DNA from: JAFECT01 sp036501825
GTDB taxonomy: Bacteria > Pseudomonadota > Alphaproteobacteria > Caulobacterales > Caulobacteraceae
Reading direction: 5' to 3'
Assembly: GCA_036501825.1 (NCBI GenBank)
Contig: DASXZP010000032.1
Span: 186,001-250,000, forward strand
DNA: 64,000 nt
Shown here: piece after piece, positions 40,540 through 48,489 of the stretch
Layout of the letters: each line of letters begins with the position of its first letter
How positions within the stretch are numbered: the first letter of the stretch is position 1
The notes under the pieces: generated by a model
What the model was told of the DNA's origin: nothing
What the model saw: only the letters and a program-made list of their open reading frames with translations
Databases searched by the model: none
Program-made: the position numbers and the translations under genes

Positions 40540-40616
40540 CGGGGCGTAGCGCAGCCTGGTAGCGCATCTGCTTTGGGAGCAGAGGGTCGCAAGTTCGAAT
40601 CTTGCCGCCCCGACCA
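40540..40616 (+). tRNA. tRNA-Pro (anticodon TGG)
   Basis: 77 nt with encoded CCA. Acceptor CGGGGCG/CGCCCCG, discriminator A. The anticodon stem TCTGC/GCAGA encloses loop TTTGGGA, anticodon TGG at 40574-40576. It is the second proline tRNA in the window. Confidence 0.97.
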
Positions 40617-40653
40617 TCGGCTGGGACGCCTGGAAGACGCTTTGGAGAGCCTG

Positions 40654-40959
40654 ATGCTGGCCCGTATCTACCGCCCCGCAAGAAACGCCATGCAGTCGGG
40701 CCGCGCCAGGACGCACGAGTGGGTGCTGGAGTTCGCCCCCGCCTCGGCCCGTGTCGCCGATCCGCTGATGGGCTGGATCAGCTCGGACGACATGCGCGGC
40801 GAAGTCACCCTGACGTTCGAGACCAAGGACCTGGCGGTCGCCTACGCCCAGAAGCACGGCATCCCGTTCCGCGTGCACGAGGATCACGCCCCGCCGCTGG
40901 TCATCAAGGCCTACGCCGACAACTTCGCGTTCAACCGCAAAGAGCCGTGGACGCACTGA
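40654..40959 (+). CDS. NDUFS4-type accessory subunit of respiratory complex I
   Basis: A 101-residue member of the ETC complex I conserved-region (NDUFS4/18 kDa) family, found in mitochondria and alphaproteobacteria but not in the core bacterial nuo operon. The match is clear: ARIYRPARNAMQSGRARTHEWVLEF, DPLMGWISSDDM, VTLTFETKDLAVAYAQKHGIPFRV and KAYADNFAFNRKEPWTH. The ATG at 40654 has a GGAG site. It stands alone between two tRNA genes. Confidence 0.95.
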   Translation: MLARIYRPARNAMQSGRARTHEWVLEFAPASARVADPLMGWISSDDMRGEVTLTFETKDLAVAYAQKHGIPFRVHEDHAPPLVIKAYADNFAFNRKEPWTH

Positions 40960-40987
40960 CGTTCACGACGACGACCGCAAGGGCTCA

Positions 40988-41064
40988 GACCCCGTAGCTC
41001 AGTTGGATAGAGCACCCGCCTTCTAAGCGGGATGTCGCAGGTTCGAATCCTGCCGGGGTCGCCA
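40988..41064 (+). tRNA. tRNA-Arg (anticodon TCT)
   Basis: 77 nt with encoded CCA. Acceptor GACCCCG/CGGGGTC, discriminator G. The anticodon stem CCCGC/GCGGG encloses loop CTTCTAA, anticodon TCT at 41022-41024. The T-arm is GCAGGTTCGAATCCTGC. Confidence 0.97.
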
Positions 41065-41066
41065 CC

Positions 41067-41130
41067 CTACGCCGAAGGCTTCGGGTGGCAGGCCACGGAG
41101 TGGACTGACGGTCGAAGCCTATCGGCGTAG
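41067..41130. repeat. inverted repeat directly behind tRNA-Arg
   Basis: CTACGCCGAAGGCTTCG (41067-41083) and CGAAGCCTATCGGCGTAG (41113-41130) pair with one bulge. It begins 3 nt after the tRNA CCA and precedes the GIY-YIG gene. It could be the tRNA terminator or part of a small mobile unit. Confidence 0.6.
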
Positions 41131-41173
41131 TGTCGCCCGAAGCTCCGCAGGAGCGAAGGGGGAACCGGTCGGG

Positions 41174-41413
41174 ATGTGGTACGTGTACTTTCTCAGTCTC
41201 GCCAACGGTGATGTCTATGTGGGCTTCGCGAAGGATCTGCGCGCACGCGTGAAGAGACACAACGCAGGTCAAGTTCGATCCACCAAGGCGCACCTTCCCG
41301 CAAGCCTATTGTCCTATGTGGCCGTCCTCGATCGTCCAACGGCAATCGCCCTGGAGACCTACTTTAAGTCGGGATCCGGCAAGGCTTTCGCCAACAAGCG
41401 ACTTTGGCCATGA
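41174..41413 (+). CDS. small GIY-YIG nuclease-superfamily protein
   Basis: A 79-residue single-domain protein. The GIY-YIG signature appears as WYVYFLSLANGDVYVGFAKDLRARVKRHNAG, with the arginine/lysine helix and the glutamate helix ALETYFKSG after it. Catalytic Tyr, Arg and Glu equivalents are present, but the C-terminus is shorter than in UvrC/YhbQ-type proteins. Stand-alone members often occur as multi-copy genes beside tRNAs, and function is unclear. It lies behind tRNA-Arg and an inverted repeat. Confidence 0.85.
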   Translation: MWYVYFLSLANGDVYVGFAKDLRARVKRHNAGQVRSTKAHLPASLLSYVAVLDRPTAIALETYFKSGSGKAFANKRLWP

Positions 41414-41425
41414 GCGGCCCGCCAC

Positions 41426-41490
41426 CTAAAGCGCCGGTTCGGCCGCCACCGGGTCGGCGGAGACCTCAGAGATGTCGGTGAAGGCCGTGA
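41426..41490 (-). pseudogene. remnant of a second lldD 3' end
   Basis: The minus strand encodes VTAFTDISEVSADPVAAEPAL and a stop, matching the intact LldD C-terminus LTGLTDISKVPADAVTAEPAL at 42232-42294. About 52 of 64 bases are identical by eye. No other part of an lldD gene precedes it; instead a hypothetical gene occupies the space. This looks like a leftover from a duplication or insertion. Confidence 0.7.
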
Positions 41491-41493
41491 CCT

Positions 41494-42162
41494 TCAGCTC
41501 GGCGGCTGCGGACCTCCGGCGGCTTGGCAGAGCTGCACGAGGCCGTTGCGGTCGGAGGCGGACCACGGTTCGGGCTCAACACCGAATTCGCGCGCGCGCC
41601 CTATAACCCCGTCGGCGTTTTGCCATTGATATTGGTTCATCACGCCGGCGCCGTTGCTTTCCTGCACGAGCGCTTGCGCCTGAGCGTCGCTCAGACGATC
41701 CGAAAGCGCGATCGAAAAGATTCGGATGCCCATCTGCCGCTGCAGGTCTCTGTTTTGATTGAACAGCGCGACACCGCTGTAATATTTGGCCAGGGCCGCG
41801 CGTTCATTTAGCGGCATATGCGTGACCGCGCCGGTCTTCGAGAGATCCCAGATCGCGGATTGAAGGCTGTGATAGCGCGGGAAGAAGATGTTTGGGCGAG
41901 GACCGCCCTTGGCCCAGGCGATCCACTTCTGAGTATAGGCGAACATGCACTTGTCTTCGGCGCTGCTGAAGGCGGCGATGCCGGCGTTGCGGCTGATTTC
42001 CACTTTGAGCGCGGCGCGGGTTTCCGCCACCTCGGACTGGACATGCAGCCACTCGACCGTTTGATCGAGCGCGAGCGCGATCAGCACGCCCAGGACAATG
42101 ATCCCGATCTCAGAGAGGAATTCGCGCCAGCCATGCACCGGCTTCGGCTTGTGGATGTCCAT
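41494..42162 (-). CDS. hypothetical single-pass membrane protein
   Basis: A 222-residue protein with the N-terminal pattern MDIHKPKPVHGWREFLSEIGIIVLGVLIALALDQTVEWLH: one membrane helix at about residues 18-35, then a large soluble helical domain. Similar openings are familiar from unnamed alphaproteobacterial proteins, with no function assigned. The gene is flanked by two copies of the lldD 3' end (41426-41490 and 42232-42294), suggesting it was inserted at or carried with that sequence. Confidence 0.75.
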   Translation of the reverse strand: MDIHKPKPVHGWREFLSEIGIIVLGVLIALALDQTVEWLHVQSEVAETRAALKVEISRNAGIAAFSSAEDKCMFAYTQKWIAWAKGGPRPNIFFPRYHSLQSAIWDLSKTGAVTHMPLNERAALAKYYSGVALFNQNRDLQRQMGIRIFSIALSDRLSDAQAQALVQESNGAGVMNQYQWQNADGVIGRAREFGVEPEPWSASDRNGLVQLCQAAGGPQPPS

Positions 42163-42231
42163 GGTCGCCCCCGGCCTTGCACTCCCGCAAGTCGTAGCCG
42201 AGTCAGGGGCTTCGTCAAAGGATTGGCGGCG

Positions 42232-43380
42232 TTACAGCGCCGGTTCGGCCGTCACCGCGTCCGCTGGCACCTTTGAGATGTCGGTGAGGCCCGTAAGCGA
42301 CAAACCGTCGTCCAGTTCGTCGCGGAAGAGTTTCAGCGCGCAGGCGACGCCTTTCTCGCCCTCGGCGGCGAGCCCGTAGAGCCAGCCGCGGCCGGAGAGG
42401 CAGGCGTCGGCGCCGCGGCCCATGGCCTTGATGATGTCGAAGCCGGTGCGGATGCCGCCGTCGAAGAAGACTTCCGTCTTGCCTTTCACGGCGTGTGCAA
42501 TTTCCGGCAGCACCGAGATCGAGGAGGGCGCGCCGTCCAGCTGACGTCCGCCGTGGTTGGACACGATGATCGCATCGGCGCCCAGATCGACCGCCTGTTT
42601 GGCGTCGTCGGCGTGCATGACGCCCTTGAGAATGAACTTCCCCTTCCACTGGTCGCGCACCCATTTGATGGTGTCGACGTCGAAGGACGGGTCGAACTGC
42701 GACTCTATCCATTGCGACAGCGCCTTCAGGTTACCCGCCTGCTCGACCTCGCCCTCGAGGTTGCCGAAGGTGCGCCGCTTGCTTCGCGCCATGCGCAGCA
42801 GCCAGCCGGGATGGCCCAGCATGTCGGTCATGTTCGACGCCGTCAGGCGCGGCGGCACCGACAGGCCGTTCTTTGCGTCGGCCCAGCGCTTGCCCTGAAC
42901 GTGCAGGTCGAGGGTGAGGACAAGCGCTGAACAGCCGGCGTCGTGCGCGCGGCGGATCAGGTCTTCGCTGACCTTGCGCTGTTTCATCAGATAGAGCTGG
43001 AACCAGAACGGCCGCCTGGTCGCTTGGGCCACGTCTTCGATCGAACAGATCGACATGGTCGACAGGCAGAACGGTACGCCGAACGCCTCCGCCGCCTTCG
43101 CCGCCTCCACCTCGCCGTTGGGCCAGGTCAGGCCGGCAAGGCCGGTCGGTCCGATCGCCAGCGGAATGGTTGCGTCCTCACCGACCATCTTCACCGACAG
43201 GGTGCGGTGCGACACGTCGCGCATGACGTGCTGGCGCAAGGTGAGCGCGCGCATTTCCGACAAATTGCGCTCCAGCGTCCCCTGTTCGTAGGAGCCGCCG
43301 TGAACATAGTCGAAGATCACCCGCGGCAGGCGCCGCTTCGCCTTCTGTTCGAGATCGAAGATGGATGCGATCACGCCCAT
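42232..43380 (-). CDS. lldD: FMN-dependent alpha-hydroxyacid (L-lactate) dehydrogenase
   Basis: Oxidises L-lactate or another alpha-hydroxy acid with FMN. The 382 residues form the TIM barrel of the family: IFDYVHGGSYEQ, IAIGPTGLAGL, LSTMSICSIEDV, FWFQLYLMKQR, ALVLTLDLHVQGKR, and the catalytic base in IIVSNHGGRQLDGAPSS, ending with VFFDGGIRTGFDIIKAM. The ATG overlaps the GMC gene by 10 bp, so it closes the five-gene operon. Acceptor specificity (quinone, cytochrome or O2) cannot be read from sequence. Confidence 0.93.
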   Translation of the reverse strand: MGVIASIFDLEQKAKRRLPRVIFDYVHGGSYEQGTLERNLSEMRALTLRQHVMRDVSHRTLSVKMVGEDATIPLAIGPTGLAGLTWPNGEVEAAKAAEAFGVPFCLSTMSICSIEDVAQATRRPFWFQLYLMKQRKVSEDLIRRAHDAGCSALVLTLDLHVQGKRWADAKNGLSVPPRLTASNMTDMLGHPGWLLRMARSKRRTFGNLEGEVEQAGNLKALSQWIESQFDPSFDVDTIKWVRDQWKGKFILKGVMHADDAKQAVDLGADAIIVSNHGGRQLDGAPSSISVLPEIAHAVKGKTEVFFDGGIRTGFDIIKAMGRGADACLSGRGWLYGLAAEGEKGVACALKLFRDELDDGLSLTGLTDISKVPADAVTAEPAL

Positions 43381-45038
43381 ACCACCACCTCGCGCGCCTG
43401 CGCCGACAGCTCGCCACGCTTGGCCATGGCCTCGATCCGGCCGCCGATGCGGCAGGCCAATGCCTGGATGGTGAGCGAGGGGTTGACCCCGCCCGACGTC
43501 GGAAACAGCGACCCGTCGCAGACCCACAGGTTCGGGATGTCCCAACTGCGTCCGTCCTTGTCGACGACGCTCGACGCCGAGTCGGCGCCCATGCGGCAGG
43601 TGCCCATCAGGTGGCTGGTGTCGGGGGTGGAGAACACGTCGCGACCGCCGGCGACTTCCAGCATCTGCGAGAGATAGTTGACCCCGTGCCGCATCAACGC
43701 CTTGTCGTTGTCGGAATAGGAGAAGGTGATCTTCGGAATACGCAGGCCGTACTGGTCGACCTCGTCCATCAGTTCGACGCCGTTGCAGAGCTGCGATTCC
43801 GTCTCGCCGACCGGGCCGAGGCCCGCCATATGATTGTAGTTCAGCATCCGGTCGCGCAGCGTCTGGCCCCACACGCCGGGCTGCCCCGCCATGGTCTGGG
43901 CCCAGGTGACCGGTAACGGCCCCTGGCTCATGAACGAATAGCCGCCGAAGAAGCCCTTGCCCTCATCGGTGTAGTTCCAGTGTTCCGACACCGCCATGTT
44001 CGGCGGGCCTTTCCACATCCGCACTTCGTCTTCGAAGGTGGCCCAGACGCCGGGGCTGGAATGGATGGTCAAATACTTGCCGACCAGTCCCGAGCCGTTC
44101 GCCAGGCCTTGGGGAAATTGCGGGCATGCCGAGTTCAGCAACAGACGCGGTGTTTCGACGGAATAACCGGCAACGACCACGTTGCGGGCGCGCTGAAAGC
44201 GCTCGACGCCTTCGCGGCGATAGGTGACGCCGGTGCAGAGGCCGTCGCGGCCGACCTCCACCCGGGTGACCATGGCCATGTCGCGGATCTCGGCGCCGGC
44301 CTTTAGGGCGCGGGGAATCCACACGACCAGCGCGCTCTGTTTCGCATTGGTGGCGCAGCCGACCACGCAGAAGCCGCGATAGACGCAGGGCGGTGACTTG
44401 CCGCGTGGCGCGGAGACGGTGGCGAGCGGCGTCGCGCACCATTTGATCCCCATCTTTTCGGCGGCGCGGCCGAGCAATTGGCCCGAGGCGTTCAGCTCGT
44501 GTTCGCGATAGGGATACGGCGTACGCTTGGACGGCCACGGATAGTTCACCGGACCCGCCACATGGAGCGCGCGTTCGGCTTCGGTGTAGTAGGGCTCGAT
44601 CTCCTCCCAGCTTACCGGCCAATCGACGCCGTAGCCGAGACGCGTTCGGCACTTGAAGGTTTCCCGTCTTAGCCGCAACGAGATCATCGCGAAATGGACG
44701 GTGGAACCGCCCACCCCGCGGCCGGAATTGTTGGCGCCCATGACGATGGGATCGGCCCCGGCGGTGACCCGCTCGTCGGTCCAGTAGAGTTTGTGCTGGG
44801 CGAGCTCGTCGGAGGCGAACTCTTCGAGCGGCCGCCAGAACGGGCCGGCGTCGAACACTACGACCGAGAACCCGGCTTCCGACAGCTTCGCCGCCAGAGT
44901 CGCGCCGCCGGCGCCTGAGCCGACGATGGCGAAGTCGACGATCTCCTTGTCGGTGAACGCGCGCATGGGCGTGACGCCGCCGACGCGGAAGACGTCGGGC
45001 GCCGTGCCGTCGACGGCTCTGGGGGATTCGAGGTTCAC
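43371..45038 (-). CDS. GMC-family FAD oxidoreductase (gluconate 2-dehydrogenase large-subunit type)
   Basis: A 555-residue FAD enzyme. The dinucleotide motif is VDFAIVGSGAGGATLAAKLSEAGFSVVVFDAG; NNSGRGVGGSTVHFAM, GTCRMGADSASSVVDKDGR and NLWVCDGSLFPTSGGVNPSLTIQA are GMC signatures. The cysteine cluster CVYRGFCVVGCATNAKQSA fits the 3Fe-4S-binding variant seen with gluconate or fructose dehydrogenases. The GTG at 45038 overlaps the small-subunit stop by 4 bp. It has no signal peptide of its own. The substrate is not assignable. Confidence 0.9.
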   Translation of the reverse strand: MNLESPRAVDGTAPDVFRVGGVTPMRAFTDKEIVDFAIVGSGAGGATLAAKLSEAGFSVVVFDAGPFWRPLEEFASDELAQHKLYWTDERVTAGADPIVMGANNSGRGVGGSTVHFAMISLRLRRETFKCRTRLGYGVDWPVSWEEIEPYYTEAERALHVAGPVNYPWPSKRTPYPYREHELNASGQLLGRAAEKMGIKWCATPLATVSAPRGKSPPCVYRGFCVVGCATNAKQSALVVWIPRALKAGAEIRDMAMVTRVEVGRDGLCTGVTYRREGVERFQRARNVVVAGYSVETPRLLLNSACPQFPQGLANGSGLVGKYLTIHSSPGVWATFEDEVRMWKGPPNMAVSEHWNYTDEGKGFFGGYSFMSQGPLPVTWAQTMAGQPGVWGQTLRDRMLNYNHMAGLGPVGETESQLCNGVELMDEVDQYGLRIPKITFSYSDNDKALMRHGVNYLSQMLEVAGGRDVFSTPDTSHLMGTCRMGADSASSVVDKDGRSWDIPNLWVCDGSLFPTSGGVNPSLTIQALACRIGGRIEAMAKRGELSAQAREVVVWA

Positions 45039-45637
45039 GACGTCGCCTCTTGCGGCGCCTCCCATGGATCGCGTTCGCCCACGCCCATTCTGACATAGCC
45101 GCGCGGTCCCGCCGGTCCGCCGAAGCCGATCTCGCTCCAGGCCGCCGGGTGGGCGTAGTAAAGGGTGGCGACCGTGTGCACGAGCAAGGCGCTGAAGAAT
45201 CGCTGCGCCGACATGCCGCCCCAGTCATCGCGCTCCACCTCGCCCAGTTCGACGCAGCGCAGGACGAGATCCTGATCGTCGGGCGTGAGGTCAACGAAGG
45301 CCTTTCCCAGCCTCCGTTGCGCTTGCGCCTCGATGCCCGCCAATCCGCGGCGCCATGCTTCCGCTTGCCGCGGCAAGTCGTCGTAGCGGTAGCCTTCGGT
45401 GCGGTCCTCTTGGAGTTGGTGGTCGATCCAGGGCGTGATCGGGATCGGCGGTTCGCGATCGGGTTGGGGGATCAGGCGCGCGACGATGGCTTCCAGGCGG
45501 TCCCACTCGGCTTCGGTGAAGAAGCGCCGTTCCGGCGTGCGCTCGAGGCGTTCGGCCAGCACCTCACGTGTCGCGTCGTTGAAGGAGGGGCTCTCCCAGC
45601 GCGCCAGAACGTCATAGGTGGGATAGGGGCGCTTCAT
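45035..45637 (-). CDS. gluconate 2-dehydrogenase subunit 3 family protein
   Basis: A 200-residue partner of the GMC enzyme: FFTEAEWDRLEAIVARLIPQPDREPPIPITPWIDHQLQ and FVDLTPDDQDLVLRCVELGE match the family. No Tat signal is visible, unlike classical membrane-bound gluconate dehydrogenase, so the complex may be cytoplasmic. It is translationally coupled to the GMC gene and 3 bp after the membrane-protein gene. Confidence 0.88.
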   Translation of the reverse strand: MKRPYPTYDVLARWESPSFNDATREVLAERLERTPERRFFTEAEWDRLEAIVARLIPQPDREPPIPITPWIDHQLQEDRTEGYRYDDLPRQAEAWRRGLAGIEAQAQRRLGKAFVDLTPDDQDLVLRCVELGEVERDDWGGMSAQRFFSALLVHTVATLYYAHPAAWSEIGFGGPAGPRGYVRMGVGERDPWEAPQEATS

Positions 45638-45640
45638 GGA

Positions 45641-46621
45641 TCACCTGCTTGCGGCCATGGCGGCCTCACGATCGCGCAGGCTGAGGGCGGCGAGCGCGGC
45701 GACAGCGAGAGCGGAAAAACTGGGCGGCGCGGGCAGCGGCGGGCCATCGACCATGTTCTGGCGCCAGTTGCTCCATCCGCCCATGGCGCGCGAGACGCCG
45801 TAAGCATGCAGCAGCGCGCCGCCGACGCCGAGGGCCGCGGTCAGTCCAAGCCACGCGCGGGTAAAGCGGCGACGCTTGGGCGCGTCGTGTTCGAGCGCCG
45901 CGCGCGCGGCGAGCGCCGCGCTTATGGGCGGGATGGTGACCGGCAGCAGCATCAGCGGGTTCTGAAATGCGCCGCGAAAGTGCAGCAGGCCGGCTTCAGC
46001 CACGGTGCCCGCGAGCCCTGCGCCCGCAAGGGCCGCCATGGCGCGGCCGGCGGGAATCCCGGCGATGCGCTCTTCGCCCGCGCCGATGCGTTCGGCGGCG
46101 AGGCCGAGCAGGCCCGAGAGCGATAAAGCAAACGGCGCCAGCAGCGGGGCGCCGTAGAACAGGTTCTGCCAGTTCAGCTTGCCGGGCCGGCGCAGCAGGT
46201 TGAACAGGTGGAAGCCCAGGCCGGTGATCCCGACCGCGACCGCCGCGCCGTAAACCGTGTCGCCGCGAACGCTCCGGGTCTGCCGCCCGCCCGCCGCCGC
46301 CGCCGCGCCGTGCAGCGCGGTGACGCCAGAGGTGATCAGCGGCGTGTACATGCCCGGATTTTCGAACGAACCGCGGTAGTGCTCCGTCGCGCTGTCGGCG
46401 AGGACCGAGAGCGCCAACAGCGACGCCGCGGCATGCAGACCACGCGCTTCGCCGCGGGCCGGGGCGACATCAACCCGGCGCGAACGGACCCTGGCGGGCT
46501 TGCGACGCGAACTTGCAATCGTCGCGCTGATCGCGGCCACGCCTGCGAGGCCCAACACCGCGAGCCCCGCAGCGCGCGCCGCCGGCGGATCCTGTCCGAT
46601 CCCCCGCGGGTACAAGCTCAT
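45641..46621 (-). CDS. internally duplicated membrane protein of unknown function
   Basis: A 326-residue protein with about seven or eight hydrophobic segments. It is built from two similar halves: HYRGSFENPGMYTPLIT in the first half aligns with HFRGAFQNPLMLLPVTI in the second. Likewise LLRRPGKLNWQNLFYGAPLL aligns with VSRAMGGWSNWRQNMVDGPPL. I do not recognise the family. It lies between a ThDP enzyme (4-bp overlap) and a GMC dehydrogenase, so it may be the membrane or quinone-linking part of the complex. Confidence 0.8.
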   Translation of the reverse strand: MSLYPRGIGQDPPAARAAGLAVLGLAGVAAISATIASSRRKPARVRSRRVDVAPARGEARGLHAAASLLALSVLADSATEHYRGSFENPGMYTPLITSGVTALHGAAAAAGGRQTRSVRGDTVYGAAVAVGITGLGFHLFNLLRRPGKLNWQNLFYGAPLLAPFALSLSGLLGLAAERIGAGEERIAGIPAGRAMAALAGAGLAGTVAEAGLLHFRGAFQNPLMLLPVTIPPISAALAARAALEHDAPKRRRFTRAWLGLTAALGVGGALLHAYGVSRAMGGWSNWRQNMVDGPPLPAPPSFSALAVAALAALSLRDREAAMAASR

Positions 46622-48405
46622 CCGTCGACGTCCGCCAGCACATTGCTCAGCACCTGCCGCGCCGAACCCTTCATCGCCGCGCCTTCGCTGGAGTCGTGAT
46701 GCAACAGCGCCGATGTCAGATTGCGGGCTTCCTCAAAGGTGATGTGCGGCGGCAGGGGCGGGACTTCCGGGTCGGTCTTCACCTCGAGCACCACCGGCGT
46801 GTCGCTGGCCAGCGCCGCGGTCCAGGCCGAGGCCATCTGTTCCGGATCGTCCACATAGATGCCCTTCAGCCCGATCATTTCGGCAAAGCGATGATAGGGC
46901 ACGTTTGGAATACGCTGGGTCGCGTCGAACTTGGGATTGCCCATGGTGACGCGCTGTTCCCAGGTCACCTGATTCAGGTCCTCGTTGTTGAACACGCAGC
47001 AGATCCAATTTGGCGTCTTCCAGTCGCGCCAGTACTTTGCGACCGTGATCAGCTCGGCCATGTTGTTCATCTGCATGGCGCCGTCGCCGACCAGGGCGAT
47101 GACCGGGCGGTCGGGGTGGGCGAACTTGGCGGCGATGGCATAGGGCACCGCGGCGCCCATGGAGGCCAGGCTCCCGGACAGGGAACACATCATGCCGCGA
47201 CGGATCATCAGGTCGCGCGCATACCAGTTGGCGCAGGAGCCGGAGTCCGACGTGATGATGGCGCGATCAGGAAGCTGCGGTGACAACTCCCAGGTCACCC
47301 GTTGCGGATTGACCGGCGACGCCTCCACCTTGGCGCGGCTCTCCAGGGTTTCGAGCCAGTCTTTCTTGTGCTTGGCGATGCGCTCGCGCCACGCGCCTGA
47401 TGCTTTGGGTGTCAACAGCGGCAGGAGCGCGCTCAGGGTTTCCTTGGCGTCTCCGTGCAGCGGCGCTTCCATGGGATAGCGCAGGCTCAGCATGGAGGGC
47501 TCAATGTCGATCTGCACGCCGCGGGCCTTGCCGGCCTTGGGCAGGAATTCGGAATAGGGGAAGCCCGACCCCACCATCAGGAAGGTGTCGCACTCCATCA
47601 TCAGGTCGTAGCTCGGTTTGGCGCCAAGGTAGCCGATGGGCCCGGTGACCCACGGCAGATCGTCCGGCAGCGCCGCCTTGCCGAGCAGCGCCTTCGCCGC
47701 GCCGGCGCCCAGGGCGTCCGCCACGGCGATCAGCTCGTCCATGGCGCCGAACGAACCGGCGCCGGCCAGGATGGCGACCTTTTCGCCGGCGTTGAGAATC
47801 TCGGCGGCCTTTGTCAGGTCGTGTTGCGTCGGCACGACGCGCGGGCGGCTGTAGCCGACGCCGCTGAACACCGAACCGTGCTTGCGGGGCGGATCTTCGT
47901 ACTTCTCTTCCTGCACGTCGCCCGGCATGACGATCACGGTCGGCTTGCGCTCGCCCAGGGCGATGCGGCAGGCGCGGTCAACCACGTGGCGCATCTGCGC
48001 CGGCGCCTCGACCTCCTGCACATAGGCGGCGACGTCGCTGAACAGCCGGTCGAGATTCAGTTCCTGCTGATAGTGCGCGCCGCGCGCCGTCCGCGGCGCC
48101 TGGCCCACAATCGCCAGCACCGGCATGTGATCGAGTTTGGCGTCATAGAGGCCGGTGACCATGTGCGAGGCGCCCGGTCCGCCGGTGGAAAGGCACACGC
48201 CCAACTCGCCGGTGAACTTCGCGTGCGCGCAGGCCATGAAGGCGGCCATTTCCTCGTGGCGCACCTGGATGAACTCGATCGGGTGTTTGTCGCGCTGCAG
48301 CGAGCCCAGCACCCCGTTTATCCCGTCGCCGGGATAGCCGTAGATGCGGGTGACTCCCCAGTCGTGCAGACGCTCCACCAGGAAGTCGCCGACGGTTTTG
48401 GACAT
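46618..48405 (-). CDS. thiamine-diphosphate-dependent enzyme (pyruvate oxidase-like)
   Basis: A 595-residue member of the acetolactate synthase/pyruvate oxidase family, closest in style to YdaP/PoxB-like proteins. The ThDP Glu is in IEFIQVRHEEMAAFMACAHAKF, the central domain includes VAILAGAGS, and the ThDP-Mg motif is ALVGDGAMQMNNMAEL...CCVFNNEDLN. No membrane-binding C-terminal tail like that of E. coli PoxB is evident. It is the first gene of the operon and is preceded by an EcfG-like promoter. Pyruvate is the likeliest substrate, by family only. Confidence 0.9.
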   Translation of the reverse strand: MSKTVGDFLVERLHDWGVTRIYGYPGDGINGVLGSLQRDKHPIEFIQVRHEEMAAFMACAHAKFTGELGVCLSTGGPGASHMVTGLYDAKLDHMPVLAIVGQAPRTARGAHYQQELNLDRLFSDVAAYVQEVEAPAQMRHVVDRACRIALGERKPTVIVMPGDVQEEKYEDPPRKHGSVFSGVGYSRPRVVPTQHDLTKAAEILNAGEKVAILAGAGSFGAMDELIAVADALGAGAAKALLGKAALPDDLPWVTGPIGYLGAKPSYDLMMECDTFLMVGSGFPYSEFLPKAGKARGVQIDIEPSMLSLRYPMEAPLHGDAKETLSALLPLLTPKASGAWRERIAKHKKDWLETLESRAKVEASPVNPQRVTWELSPQLPDRAIITSDSGSCANWYARDLMIRRGMMCSLSGSLASMGAAVPYAIAAKFAHPDRPVIALVGDGAMQMNNMAELITVAKYWRDWKTPNWICCVFNNEDLNQVTWEQRVTMGNPKFDATQRIPNVPYHRFAEMIGLKGIYVDDPEQMASAWTAALASDTPVVLEVKTDPEVPPLPPHITFEEARNLTSALLHHDSSEGAAMKGSARQVLSNVLADVDG

Positions 48406-48456
48406 GGCTAAGCTCGCTCAGGACGCGCCCCGACCGGCTCGGGGGCCTCAGGCTTG

Positions 48457-48481
48457 AACCCCTGGCGGCGCCGGGAGTTCC
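48457..48481 (-). promoter_or_regulatory. predicted EcfG/SigT promoter of the ThDP-GMC-lldD operon
   Basis: On the minus strand GGAAC (48481-48477), 16 nt, GGTT (48460-48457); start near 48450, about 45 nt before the ATG at 48405. It shares form and spacing with the three sites near 25 kb. Confidence 0.65.
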
Positions 48482-48489
48482 TGAGCAGC

